From NCBI RefSeq assembly GCF_958295425.1, contig NC_081135.1, positions 24,987,613-25,051,612 on the forward strand: DNA of 64,000 bases. Reading direction: 5' to 3'. The notes under the pieces were generated by a model. It was not told the DNA's origin, made no database searches, and worked only from the letters and a program-made list of their open reading frames with translations. The DNA comes from Solea solea (taxonomy: Eukaryota; Chordata; Actinopteri; Pleuronectiformes; Soleidae). Shown in pieces: positions 50,797 through 62,400 of this stretch; within the stretch, counting starts at the first letter, position 1, and the number at the start of each line of letters is the position of its first letter. The position numbers and the translations under genes are program-made.

Positions 50797-51498
50797 CACA
50801 ATGTGTTGTTCTTCCTGTGAAACTTCCTTTTTGGGTCTCTTACCTGCAGGAGCCATGGAAGTGGCCCCTCTGTGGCGATGTGAAGGCTGTGCAGATGCAA
50901 GGTAGTGAGACAAAGCTTCCTGCAGCAGTTGCCTGTCATGCTCTCGCTCTCTCTGATTGGCCTGGGACCTTGAAGAGGGTCGGGCGTAGTTGCCTGCTTG
51001 CCCCATGAGAGATCTCTCTACTTCATCTTGGTACCTATGCTGTATGTGGGAGGGAGAGGCATGTCCCAGTTACTTGTCAGACTACTCTGCAGTTCTGTTG
51101 TGAGCACTGACTGTGGTGTAAATTTGGCAAACCTGGTGGTATGTGTACGGGTCCAAGGATGCTGTCTGCATGCGCAACTGGGTCTGAGGAGGCTCAACAA
51201 TCATGTAGTCCACGTAGTTGCCGCCAGGAGATGGAGACCCTGACTTTGAGTTGTGGTAATTGGGGATGTGCTGTTTAGACCTAGCAACCAGGAAATCATC
51301 AGAGGCAAGGTTAGGAATAAATACTTATGCATTGGAATGGGTAGATTTAAATGTGGTGACTAGAGGGAACTTACTGAGGTGAATGAGAAGAGGAGGAGGA
51401 GGAGGAGGGGTTTGGCTTTGCGGTGGTGCTCGTATGGGGAACTCTCTTCAGTTCCTTTGATAAAATATACTGGGTGATGTCATCCTGCCATGACAGCC

Positions 51499-51534
<36 letters not shown>

Positions 51535-54500
51535 CAATTACAAAAAGCCACAGAAGCAGAGTGAAAGCACACCATCTACACTGTCCCTAATAGGAGTTGT
51601 GTTCAAGTACCTACATTATTAATGAATTCGGTTATCGTCATAATGCATCAATGAATTGTGGATGTTAGAATTCATGTCAGAACAATGAACAAATGAATTC
51701 ATTTTACTATATAAAAATAATTCTAGGTAGAAAGAAGGACGCCAAACACGGTGCATTTTAATATAAAATAAAAACAAAAATCAGTCAGATGACACCTAAA
51801 ATTAATTTCACACATCTGTTTACATTTGCACTGGGGCAAATTCATTTCATGGTTTACTTAAACGCTAATTAATGATGATATCTGTGATATTTAAGTTCAG
51901 TCTTACCTTGTAGCATGAGCTGTTTGAGGACTTCCTGCATCCTTTTCAGAACGGGAACTGAGACCTGGTACCGGACCTGGTTCTGCTTTGAGCTGTGGCA
52001 CTGACCAAACAGTCCATCTTGAATAAAACAGACACAACATTCATGGTCACATTCCACTGTGCAGAGGGACACAATAGACCTTTTTCACAGCCAACGTTTT
52101 ACACAGCGATAAAACACACTTCCATGACACCATGAAATTTCAGTTCTTCCAATAAAATAAAATAAAATAATAAAAAAAAGTAATGAAGAATGTGTTCTTT
52201 GAAAGAGTACACGGCACTGTCAGTTCAGCTAGTTTCCCAATGGTCTCTCATTCTGTTGATACTGGGACACTAGATAATGTTCTTCAGTATCACAGAGGTT
52301 TTTATTTATTTAATTTGAATTCCCTATTTATTCTTCTTTTAAAACCCCATTTTAAAACGTGTTAACGTGTCATTCTGATTCTGATTCTGATTTTTCTGGG
52401 TGTGGTTTTCATATAAGCCCCTACAGGGAATCTACATACTCGCATCATGATTTAATTCCCATATTAATTTTCTTGCCCATAATGAAGTATCTCTGAATTC
52501 TATTTAGAGTTATTAGAGCCCTGGTGACACACAGTCAAATCTGGCATCGTCAATGAAACTGTATACACTCAAACACAGACGGCTCAGTGACGTAGCATTG
52601 CTATAATAACCTCTGCTTCTTATGGTGGCCCACACGGCGTAAGCCCACGGCTGTGAGTCATATGCTTTGAAGCGGTCCACACACGAACTGCTTGTCACAG
52701 TGCTTTTGACGACCAGAGTGCCTGTGTGCTCTTGAAACTTATAACCAGTTCACATCTGAAATAGTTTCCAACGTGCAGTCAACGCCATGGCAACAGATAA
52801 TGGTAAAAAAAACATTTATTATTTCTTTACATCGTTCCTCCTCTGTAATGCATGTAATTACATGCATCTAGTTTTCTGCCCGATTCAAACTCATCCATCA
52901 ATATAAGCTGAACATAGTGAGTACTGGGTGTGCCGTGTTTGCCTTCTCTAAATCATAAACTGAGACAAAAGATGTACTGTAGGTTAGTCAAAGTGCACAC
53001 TGACACGTTACAGTGCAAAAGGCACAATTCTCATACATCTGATGACTTGAGTTAAGATGAACATTTGTCAAAGACTACATTCAGATCCTCACACCCTGAG
53101 AATGAAATAAAAGAATAAGTGGAGCAGACTATTATCTGGTGCAGTGATGAGTCACCGCAGTCTTTCACTACGCCTGCTAAATCTCATACAAGCGCAATAC
53201 GCCAGAGTGCGATGTGGTGACATGTGTTTTATTGAGACACATGTCACCCAGGCTGAGGTTTATTTGATATGAAACCTCAATGTGTTACTCTAAGGTAAGG
53301 AGACAGGTTTTTATCCCGCTTTTATCCCTTTTATCCCAAAAGTAATTCCCCCCTGGAGGGCGGTAGTGCAAAAATGGCAAATGTGAAATACTGAAGCTAC
53401 TACTGATGACACTGGATATTTTATCCTGGCTATGCTTCACACAATACCATGTACTGAGAAGAAAAGAAGAAAAAAAGGAGTAGCAGTAGAAGATACATTT
53501 GATTGATGATTGGATTATGATTATTCCTGGCGCTTGAGCTATTTCTGTAGATATCATTTTTGCGCAGGGAACAAAATATTCACTGTTGAGGCACATATTG
53601 TACGTTAAAAAGAAATGCAACATTATTTAAAAATAAATCAATGTTACATTCATGTGGGTAGTGATTTAACAGTGAGATTATAACAAACAAAGGACTCTCT
53701 TCTCTTTACTCCCTCTCTTTTTAAGTGTGTCAGGGAACTACGGAAGCCTTCACATACCAGAAAGGATGTGGTTCTTCTTTGTTTACTGCACGCTTTGGCA
53801 TTTTGTACTTTCAGGCTGCGGCAGAATCATGGTGGCACAAGATGGAAGCCTCTGTAAAGCAAGGCCCTCGCTTAAGGTAAATAAAAATGGTTTATTCTAA
53901 TATATATCTTTTTCACTCATTTTTAAGCGATTGTACATATATGCAAGCATATACTTATCAGTAGTCATGTCTGCCAGTAAACCCTTAGTCTCACACAGAC
54001 AGGGCACAGGGGAATTTTCATTATCAGCATATTAAAACTTATCTTTTTACTCTAGCCTTCAACTAGCTCCTTTTTACTCCACCCTGTGTTGTGTTTTATT
54101 GTTGTATTTGCTTTTAAATGTTACTTTCCTTTTATGGTGAAGCACTTTGAGCTGCAATCTTTGTATGAAAGGTGCTATACATATACAGTCTAGTATCATT
54201 ACTAAGTCAGGCAGCCACTCCAGGGACTTAAATAAATGTCGATGTTTTATTGGGGATCTTTATTTTTAAATCTACCTTATTTCATGGAGGCCTCATTGAA
54301 GCAACCCAAGCACTGGAACTCTACGTGAAATATGACCTTTCCTACTCACTCAACTATTCGATTCAATGCTTCATAAAATAAATAAATAAATGAATAAACA
54401 AACGTCAATGATATGCTAAAAATGGCTATGAAGCAAAGGTTACAAGACTTCTCCACACCTCCTTGCCTGGTGACACTGACTCAAATCAGCATATTAAGGG

Positions 54501-57500
54501 GCAATAAGGGTATCAAGGTCGGGGTGCTAAACATGCTTGTGCACAGAACTCAGGGGACAATGTCTGACCTTATTCTGGTTAACGTGGAGTAACAGACTGT
54601 GTTGTTCCATGCATCTCATAAATGTGGACATATCTGCACATGTGCCGTACAACCGAACGTATAAATATGGAGTTTATTGAGTGTGTGGAGACTGCAGACA
54701 ATGAGCGCCAAGTACTCAGTCAGTGTGATAAAGGTCAGTCTCACACCCACCCACAGACACGTATATACAGTAGTCATATAGCACATCGATACACACATTT
54801 TCTGTGTGAAAAGAAAAAGACATTACATTACATTACTTTGCCCATTCAAATGATTGTGTTCATTTCACTCTAATGAATCACGATCACTCATTTAACAGAT
54901 GCCCCCATGCCTCCTTTAATGAATCTGTCTCGACATCACTCAGACCACAGGGAAATTAAATTGATATTGATCCTCGCATTTGACTCCCGTAAGCGATCTC
55001 TTTCTCAAAAAAGGTGGAGAAATGACAACAGAAGGACACTCCTGATAATGTAATCATAAACAAAATTAATCCAGATTCCTCACTCTACTAATTGAATTTA
55101 AAAAAACATTACATTGTTTTCCATTTCATTTGCATTAGGAAGGTTTTCAGAACCAACAAAAGCTGAGACTTACAAATAAAGTGTGTTCATATTATCTATG
55201 TGACGTTTACGAACTAGGAAAACATTAGCTATATTTTTATGTAGATAGGTAGATAGGGAATACCTTCATGTTTCATATTAATTTGGCCTTGTGGCCTCTG
55301 GAAGAGACGCAAAGCCAAAGACACAGCCAGAGAAAGGGTGGGGGGGGGGGGGGGGGGGGGTAATTACAACCAATCAGACGCCATAATCAAATATTTTTCT
55401 CCTGCATTCTGCACTCAGGCGCACAGACGTGCACAAACTGAAGCCCCATGTAAGCCCGTCTTTTTTTTGTATTCTATCGGATGCCTGTGTGTGCGTAAGA
55501 GCAATGTCCACGTCGAAGTGCGTAAGTGTGTTTCAGTGACTCATCATTGAATTTGCACAACAACTGTGGGGGTGCCGACCTCACTGTGATGTCAGTGTTG
55601 CCACGGAGACAGTGGAGAAGGGGGGCAGGGCTTAGATAAAGAGGTGGAAAGCGAGAGGGGCAGGTGTGGGAGAGAGATACATGCACGGGGCCGTGTGTGT
55701 GTGTGTGTTGTTCTCACCATCTGTACAAAACTGATCCCTTGTGCACAGTTTCCTCTCAAATAGGCAACCTGTGTGAGAAACAGACAAAAAAAAAGAGATT
55801 TCTGGCAGGTACACAGAGTAACATCCTTCAGCGATCCCCATGGTTACTCAACAAAAACACAACAAAGTTGGCATAACCCTGGCTTATTCATAGTAACCCA
55901 GCACCTCATACTGACTATATTTAAAAAACAAAAGTGCATTGTAACACAGAATTGTCTTATATTTCTTTGTACAACTTTGGTCATGATAAGACGTGGTAAA
56001 AAAACAACCCAGACGAAACAGAAATGCTAAACAAACTCTGTATGTTAAATGAATTTACTCATTTTACATTCATTACGTTTATACTGCATATATGTCACGG
56101 AACAGAGAGACACCAATGCAGTGTTTGTGTTTTGAGTTATTTCTTTCTGGGGCAGGTAAATAAGACCTTGTAAAGCAATGTGGGAATGGAGCAGATGGTT
56201 GGCGATAGATGGGAGGTTAAAAAAAAAAAACAGCTGAATAAACATGGATAGATCTGTCTGTCAGGCTGTCCTTCTCTCTCATGTCAAATCTTTAGAATGC
56301 AGGCAAATGTTAACATAAAAATAAAATGAGCAAAGTTATTGTCTGTGTTTAGGTTGTATAGGAACAAAAATGTGCTTCATGGAAACATCCCAGTGACAGC
56401 AGGTGGAAAGCTGGTTTGTGTGTATCTGCGCGTTAATGTTTACCTTGGAACAAAGACGGAGAGAGAGAACAAAGAGTGACAACCACAGTACTTTCTCTCT
56501 ACCTTTTCAATGGAGTGACGCATCAACAGCATTTAGTGTGACTCACCATGACCATTTCCTGTTTAGGTGAAGTTATATAGACAAAAATCTTACTCACTGC
56601 CTGTTTTGCCCACACATACTGATTTTCTTTCTTTTTAATCTGGCTGTCTTTAACGATATACAGTATATGCACCATCCATGACACCTGTTGTCACACATTT
56701 GTGGACGGCATCACACTGACATTATTGTACTGGGCCACAGCCAATAGCTACTTGAACAACTGCAGCACACGGGAGCTTGTAGAGAGATGACATTCACTTC
56801 ACAAAGCATTGCGAGTAAATGTCAGTCGTCGTCATTAAGCCCTGGCTGATTGTCCAGGAGAGGACGTCTGGTTCTGCTGCTCCAAAACAAAGAACCACAT
56901 CACAAAGCCACTTCAGCAAATGTATTACACTTTTATTTCTTTTTATATTTAATATATATAATTCATCTTACTTCTTTGCATTCTGTTTGTTAAATGCAAC
57001 ACTGAACTGAGTGACGTGAATGTCTGACTGAAACGCCACTTGTTTTTTTAGATAAAGGGAAAGGATAAGGGTTCAGATTTTAAGAGATTACATGGAAAAA
57101 CTCAAAGGTGTAATTACATTCTCACAGACCAGGAGTTAGTGAAGGGCAACATTCGGAAAAATAAAACACACACAGTATACCTTATTTGTGGAAACAATTT
57201 TCACAAATACAAATGTTCTCACAGCAACAGGACACTCATGCCTCACGAAATCACGAGCTGCAGAGATGTCAGCAGACATGAACATCACGCTGTGTGTGGA
57301 CAGCTAATCAGAAGAACAGATGGATGGGTGTCTGTGTGAAAGGCTTTAATGGATGGATGGAAGAAAGGAAGGAAGCTACAGTGGTTACTGTCCATGGTGC
57401 TGAAAGCCCAAGCACATTATAGATCAGTTTGTCATTTGTCATTTTTCACTGTTATTAATGCCACTCCTAAAGAAAAACCTGCTTCCCAGCAATTTCAGTA

Positions 57501-58776
57501 AATTGTCTCATATTGATAGATTGGAGAGTTTTGAGCTAATACATATATATCATATATATCTCTATCATATTATTCTCCCTTGGAAAATGCAGTTAACGCC
57601 TCCTACGGTGAGTAGTGGCTTCTGAGCCGTGACATGAATCACATCTGTGTTTCCACGTACGTTATGAAGCCAAAGAAAAACGATTCAACGATATATATAT
57701 ATATGTATATATGCACAGATGGAGGGAAAATTGTGGAGGTGGCAGTCCGTCTGTGAGTCTTAAAAGATAATTCTTTGGTGTTAATGTCAGGAGAGAATAA
57801 CAGCTGCTATTTCTCAGTCACAGTCTCACTGAATCCATTCAAGTCTCTGTCAGACACAGGCCTTTGTATGTTTCGAAAAAAAAAATGATGGGGTGTGTAA
57901 CAGTTCACTTGTTGCATCAGTGGATCATTTACAAGTCATTGCACTTTGATGCATCGGTCTCCTGCAAGACCTTTCCTAATGTGACTCCAGCTATAACAAT
58001 AATTATAAGCTGCCATGGTCAATAATATTAGCATCACAGCCACTGCTGCTAATGTCACAGCCCTTTCTTCTGCGGAGTAAAATAGAACACACTCAATGCA
58101 TCACTAAAGATATTTTTTAAAACACATTTTTTTCTCTCTTCCTGCAACCTACAGCATACAATATGTGTGTTCAGATCCGCCCTATATGTGTTCATTAAAT
58201 CACTCACAAATGTTTTTTGGTATTATATTTAATTGAATCAAGCCGTACTTAGTTATTTTCATTATTATTTAATAACTATTTTTCTATGGATTGTCTGGTT
58301 CAGTCATGTGTTCATTTTCAAGATCTGGGTTTAGTGGCAGAGGAGAATAAAACTCAAAATAATAACATTACGTCAAGCACAGTGGGAGACATGGTTCGGA
58401 TCAGAAATAAGATTCCTCACTGGACTTCACAGTTGCTGCTTCCTCACTCTCTCTCCTCCACCTCTGTTTAATCTCATGTCAGACTATTCACCTGTTCTGC
58501 CACTTTCTCCACACAACACAGACACACACTATTCTCCTGACATGCAAAATAAACATGTCCCTCGTCTGAGCAGGAAGATTATAGTGGTGTGTGTCACAGC
58601 AGATAAAGTAAAATCCCCATAAACTACCTGATGGGCTTGAACTCTAAGGAGTGAACGTGTCACTATCATCACTATCATCACCTTCATCACACCAGCTTAC
58701 CATATTTGTCTGATGCTCCTGGTTGGCACAGCGCGGCTAAGAGGAGCAGAGCTCGCCATGGTCTAAGGTGTTGCAT
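40482..58776 (-). CDS. ptprn: PTPRN (IA-2), secretory-granule receptor-type pseudophosphatase, 24 coding exons, 946 aa
   Basis: Exons in transcript order: 58776-58701, 55768-55718, 52017-51907, 51498-51375, 51280-51133, 51039-50844, 50668-50516, 50411-50286, 50165-50131, 50034-49775, 49428-49342, 49262-49183, 49010-48946, 47820-47611, 45730-45464, 45381-45234, 45099-45026, 44925-44848, 44462-44343, 43408-43242, 42457-42404, 42286-42222, 40746-40673, 40553-40482; 2841 nt, all phases consistent. It starts with a signal peptide ([17 protein letters not shown]), then a Cys-rich RESP18-like segment ([15 protein letters not shown]), a luminal ectodomain with EEYGYIVT and [14 protein letters not shown], one membrane span (about 524-546), and a single PTP-like domain (about 664-946). 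The signature is HC876SDGTSR882TG and the WPD loop reads WPADD, so catalysis is not expected; IA-2 is a known pseudophosphatase. The end, [20 protein letters not shown], and [13 protein letters not shown] favour PTPRN over PTPRN2. Human PTPRN is 979 aa. It hosts mir-153 and converges on morc3. Confidence 0.95.
41375..41568 (+). promoter_or_regulatory. Promoter-like block with possible first exon inside a ptprn intron
   Basis: Between ptprn exons 22 and 23. It has an ATTGG/CCAAT pair (41379-41388), CCAAT at 41423-41427 and 41465-41469, and GCATGCTGGGAAGTCTAGT (41492-41510), whose complement resembles the ACTACAATTCCCAGCATGC element bound by ZNF143/THAP11. About 60 bases further, CAACGAAG is followed by GTAAGA, a strong plus-strand donor at 41569. 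The block is GC-richer than its surroundings. No downstream plus-strand coding exon was found, so a non-coding transcript, a chance cluster, or a captured promoter are all possible. Confidence 0.4.
42778..42864 (-). ncRNA. mir153: mir-153 precursor (miR-153b-like)
   Basis: The minus strand folds into a hairpin. The 3p arm at 42814-42793 begins TTGCATAGTCACAAAA, the miR-153 seed and core, and ends in an ATGAGC variant like the fish 153b form. The 5p arm at 42851-42831 begins TCATTTTTGTG and ends GCAGCT. The loop is about 16 bases (AGTACTCTGGCTCCAG), and the flanks CCAGTG and CATTGGCAGG extend the pairing. It lies in the ptprn intron between exons 20 and 21, on the ptprn strand. Mammalian MIR153-1 is likewise intronic in PTPRN. 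Known biology: a neuronal microRNA; targets cannot be read from this window. Confidence 0.95.
42905..42938. repeat. (GA)n-rich tract
   Basis: GA-rich run about 45 bases upstream, in transcript terms, of the mir-153 hairpin within the same ptprn intron. Confidence 0.8.
43195..43221. repeat. (GT)n microsatellite
   Basis: About 13 GT units, 20 bases downstream (transcript direction) of the donor of ptprn exon 20. Confidence 0.9.
44107..44175 (-). mobile_element. tRNA-like SINE fragment
   Basis: The minus strand reads CAGCACTCTTGCCTTAGCAG, then a B-box-like GGGTTTGAGACCCGG, then GGAACAAGGGTC, the start of a very common fish SINE/repeat. It is truncated on both sides and lies in the ptprn intron between exons 19 and 20. 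It lacks a complete cloverleaf, so it is not scored as a tRNA gene. Confidence 0.5.
46111..46819. mobile_element. hAT-like non-autonomous element with CAGAGRTGGG ends
   Basis: The left end is CAGAGATGGGAGTAAG; the right end is the complement of CAGAGGTGGGGGACTCC. Both sides carry the 'CAAGTCTCAAGTCCTAA' / 'AGTCAAGT' motifs typical of a widespread fish repeat. No transposase is present. Exact 8-bp target duplications are not visible. A 28-bp tandem repeat sits near the middle (about 46549-46622). Located in the ptprn intron between exons 14 and 15. Confidence 0.55.
46549..46622. repeat. 28-bp tandem repeat
   Basis: About two and a half copies of a unit built from TGTGGTTAACCAATG followed by TTTTGTGGTTAAC. 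It is internal to the hAT-like element at 46111-46819. Confidence 0.8.
47194..47526. mobile_element. hAT-type MITE with intact 8-bp target duplication
   Basis: It starts TAGAGCTATAAAAATAAATT and ends GTTAGTTGCAGCTCTA, inverted termini with TAGAGCT/AGCTCTA outermost. It is flanked on both sides by AATAGCAT (47186-47193 and 47527-47534). An 8-bp duplication is the hallmark of hAT insertion. The interior is rich in ATTAATCGAT-type motifs found in many fish repeats, and no coding capacity is present. It lies in the ptprn intron between exons 14 and 15. Confidence 0.8.
48190..48364. repeat. Interspersed repeat with 'GGTCCTGACAAGG..ACACACACAC' layout
   Basis: Runs of TAACC-type sequence, then ACCTCATTAGGACC, GGTCCTGACAAGGTCA, and a CA-rich end. 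A related copy is at 60735-61000 ('GGTCCTCACAAAGATA' followed by CA repeats). Both look like copies of a common fish intergenic repeat. It is in the ptprn intron between exons 13 and 14. Confidence 0.4.
49151..49170. repeat. Short (GT)n tract
   Basis: About 9 GT units just downstream, in transcript direction, of ptprn exon 12. Confidence 0.8.
50703..50794. repeat. (AT)n microsatellite
   Basis: About 90 bases of almost pure TA/AT with a few TG interruptions. It starts about 35 bases upstream (transcript direction) of the acceptor of ptprn exon 7 and fills most of that 175-base intron. Confidence 0.95.
51501..51532. repeat. (CA)n microsatellite
   Basis: Sixteen or so CA units immediately upstream (transcript direction) of the acceptor of ptprn exon 4. 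On the transcript it reads (TG)n running right up to the TAG acceptor. Confidence 0.9.
52018..55717 (-). other. ptprn intron 2
   Basis: A 3.7-kb intron. It holds a 21-base G run at 55340-55360 and a 3' repeat-tail-like motif at about 54110-54185 ('GAAGCACTTTGAGCTGC..ATGAAAGGTGCTATAC'). Many short open frames occur, none convincing. No RNA gene was recognised. Confidence 0.5.
55340..55360. repeat. Poly-G run of 21
   Basis: Twenty-one consecutive G on the plus strand (C on the ptprn transcript), preceded by GGGT. It may form a quadruplex and is a likely sequencing-error spot. Confidence 0.9.
55769..58700 (-). other. ptprn intron 1; no further gene recognised
   Basis: A 2.9-kb intron separating the signal-peptide exon from the Cys-rich exon. 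It is AT-rich with short TA tracts (about 57540-57560 and 57692-57710). No conserved RNA or mobile element was recognised. Confidence 0.5.
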
Positions 58777-58899
58777 GATCTTGTCCAGCCTCGCAGCAGC
58801 AGCAGAGACACGGGAGGAGAGACACAGGAGGATACGGAGTCCCGTTGCTTTGGTCTCCTTCTCTTGCTTTTTAAATCCCCATGTTGTTGCTGCTCGAGC

Positions 58900-59170
58900 G
58901 CGTCGTCAGCAGCCCACGTACACACTCCAGCCGAGAGACTATGAGGGCATAAATATAAATAAATGGTTGCAAGAAATTCCTCACAGTGAAAAGGTGGAGC
59001 GAAGGGAGGAGGAGGAGTGAGGAGGAGGAGGAGGAGTGAGGGACAGACCGTGGACATGTATGCGACGTACGTACTATGAACTCGCGGCGGCACAGCTGCG
59101 GAAATAACGTTCAATGTGAAGACGTGAGGAAAAAAAAAAAAAGCACCTGCAGCAGCTACGTCAGAGACAG
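58900..59170 (-). promoter_or_regulatory. Candidate ptprn promoter
   Basis: On the minus strand a TATA-like TTTATATTTATG lies at about 58962-58951, some 175 bases upstream of the start codon at 58776. Further upstream is a CRE-like TACGTCA half-site region (about 59157-59163) next to CACCTGCAGCAG, an E-box-like motif. The segment is GC-richer than the flanks. A tissue-restricted TATA promoter would fit a neuroendocrine gene, but the transcription start is inferred only. Confidence 0.4.
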
Positions 59171-59386
59171 TGAGTGCACGCGCTGGTTCAAGGATTCCAC
59201 CCATTCATAAACGTGATGCGCTTAATATTCATCAACGCGCGCGTGCACAACAGAGCGTGTGCAATAGCAGCTGCAGGTGTGCACAGTCAGGTTACACAGT
59301 AACACAGGCTTATTCTCCTCCTTTATCTAATGTCAAGATGAGTAAATGTTCAAGTTTATATTGTTTGTTTTACTGACATTATTGTG

Positions 59387-59416
59387 ATATAATATAATAT
59401 AATATAATATAATACT
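59387..59416. repeat. (ATAAT)n short tandem repeat
   Basis: About five to six copies of a 5-base ATAAT unit upstream of ptprn. Confidence 0.8.
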
Positions 59417-59419
59417 ATA

Positions 59420-62400
59420 CAATAATGAGTTAAAGCACAGACAGTTCCTTTCAATGAGCATCTTCAAAGAGCTTCGGGTTAGTTTAGTTGCACCATTGCG
59501 CCCTCTTGTGTTTGTTTGAACCAATCGACTACCTTCGACCAGAGTGCATGTTTCTCTGAACTCATTCGAATTAATAATGAAACTATAATTCTCCATCAAA
59601 AACACATTATAGTCCAGCTCCTCGAAAACCCCCCTCACAAATGATTTAAACAACTTTTATCAAGAGTGCAGAGTAAACACTCGACTAAATAAATGAACGC
59701 CTCTTATACAGACATCACATACTCAGACAGGTGGAAAGTTATTTGCATTGCATTGCTTTCTAATTTGTCCTCTTCACTGAATTATTTATGTAGAATGTTT
59801 AAGGCATTTATGACTTGTTTTGTTGCTTCTTCACTAAAAATCAGTATATTTGAATAAAAAGAGAAAACTAAACAAAAACAAAGGGTAGTAGTTATGGTCA
59901 CACTGCCTATCAAGGATAACTCCACAATAATGGCTGTCCCCTTAATCTAAAGAGACAGAGAGTCCATAACATGTTCAATTCAGTGTCACCCACATGGGTT
60001 TCTGAAATAAATAAAATAGACGACTACAACACTATAGTTCACGGTGATTACAGCACATACAGACATCTGTTGAAGGGATTTGTTGCCTCAATTAAAGCAA
60101 TTATAACTACATTTGATCGACACATTGATTTATTCATAGAATTCCTCAATGCGGCGTTAAAAGTGGGAACATGTGTGGATTAATTCTTCATGAATTCATG
60201 CATGTCTTTTGAAACAAAACAAACCCAACACGTTTGGACTTCATCGTGTCAAAGTAATTTCACCAGACTAACATTAACATATGAGCAGGATGACAGTTGC
60301 AGACCACAATAGCTCAACTTTAGTCACACTGTGATTCTCAGCCCGTCAAAGTGTCTGATAATGTTGTGTGCATTAACAGTGTTTACACTCGCCGAGTCCT
60401 GAGAGTTTATTTCTGCTGAATATTGAGTTACACATCATCCGCTTGGAATGAATCACTGCTGATTTTACTGACAGAAGTCTGTCATGTAACAGGAAGTGAC
60501 CTTTGGTGTCTTGCGTGACTTTGTGAATCACGTGGTTCTATTTAATGCCCACTGTTCTCTATTTCCGGCACATTACTGTATGTTGCTGTTGGCTTTTGAG
60601 ATCATATCACTCCTAAGATAGACCTCAAGTATATCCTTGTGAAAGATATAGTCTGTAGTTGTCATTGCACGCTTGTATGCAATCAAGAAATATGCACACA
60701 CACACACACACACGCACACACACACACAGAGGTTTGGGCAGCATTCATCGTGAGGACACTCATTGACATAATGTAACCCGAACCTTAATCATCACAACTG
60801 AGTGCCTAATCCTTATGCTAACTCTAACCTAAACCCAATTCTAACCATGACACTAAAAGCAAGTGTTAACCCTCAAAAAGACCTTTGAAGGGGTGACTGA
60901 ACGTGAGGACCAGCCCAAATGCCCTCACTGCCGTCTATGGTTTCTAAGTTTTTTGGTCCTCACAAAGATACCTATACAGGAACACACACACACACTCTCT
61001 AAACCTCAAACAAATTCTAACCTTCACACTTAAACTAGGCTCTAACCCCAAACAAATATTTGGAACTCTAAGGATCAGGGGGTAGTGAACTTAAATTAAA
61101 TATAACCTCACAATTACAGAAAGGCATGTACGTGCATACACACACACACGCACACACACACACAAAGTCCATCTCCCATTCCACTTCTCATCCATTCATC
61201 CCATATCATACTTGGGCAGCAGCTCAAATCACTGGCATGTTTGTATGTATGTTTGTTTGGTTGCCAGGTAACACACATTCAGTATTCATCACGGATAAAA
61301 CCAGCTACATGAACACTACGTAAGACATAATTAAGATTTACACTCTCACTGTCACTCTTATTCTGCCTTTATTGTCACACTCTGCATGTGTCATTTTTAA
61401 GGAACCAGATATTTGTAGTAATAAGCTGTTTCCTACTCTTATTTACATATGTATTTTTACTTTTTAATCGTGGGAGAATTACTGAATGCTCAAAATACCT
61501 TTTTTTTAATAAACAGACAGTTAAGAATACAAATTAAGCCTTTAGGTTAGTCATGCGCCACAGCTCCATTCACAGCCACCGCCACACCAAGGTGGTCCAT
61601 TTAAATAGGAAACCTCCCGCACTCATTTCTTTCTACACCTCACACTGCTGTCGCTGGCAAAGCTTTACCACCTCCAGACTTGCCTTCAGCTTTCAAGTTC
61701 AGAGGTTTTAAAGTGTTATTCAATGTCTTCCTGGGGCTCACTTTTGTAGGGGGGGAGGTTTCCTTCACTGTGCTCACCTGTTTATCTCAGCATACTTCAA
61801 ATACCATGAAAGTAAAGATTATATAATAAAAAGATAATATCCATTTTTCACATTTATTACATGTGCCTTAATAAATGTAAACAATTCCCAGGCACACAGA
61901 AGGTAGATCTATAGTATGTATTCTAATTTGTTTAATTTAATGTAATAACTCAGCCGTGCTGGGATCTGCCTGCTGGTTTAAGGATATTTTTGGGTTAGGC
62001 ATTGTTTGTGTTATGGGTTGTCAGGCAACTAGGTTGGTTGCTCACTTACTGTCTTGTGCTGATGATTTGCTCTTGAACTGGGAAACTCCTGGATGACCAG
62101 CCGATAATATGGTCAAGTAACACCACGTCCCGCATCGTGTCATTTAATAGTTTAATAAATCCCCCTCATTACTCCTGCTACGTGAGTGCACTGACATGGG
62201 AGATCGCACAGTTTTGAGGATATGACTCCGGGCTGTAGTGCCCGTGGATGAGCAGTGGTATAATAACAAACCATGTCGCTCGGGTCAACATTAGAATATG
62301 ATCGGACAATCTTATAAAAAGTCATTCTGCCTTGTCGAGTCTATTTGTGGATGTTACCCTGAGTCACGGTCCTGATGATGAAAAGGCCTGGTGATATATG

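Noticed and set aside
50700..51530. CRISPR-like regularly spaced repeats
   Set aside because: The repeats are simple (AT)n and (CA)n microsatellites without spacers, in a vertebrate intron.
52513..52698. Minus-strand 61-codon frame in ptprn intron 2 with protein-like look
   Set aside because: No acceptor/donor pair fits the phase between exons 2 and 3, and the protein is complete without it. It is recorded only as unexplained intronic sequence.
58737..59204. Minus-strand 155-codon open frame
   Set aside because: It overlaps the ptprn leader and promoter region in a frame different from the signal-peptide exon, is low-complexity, and has no family similarity.
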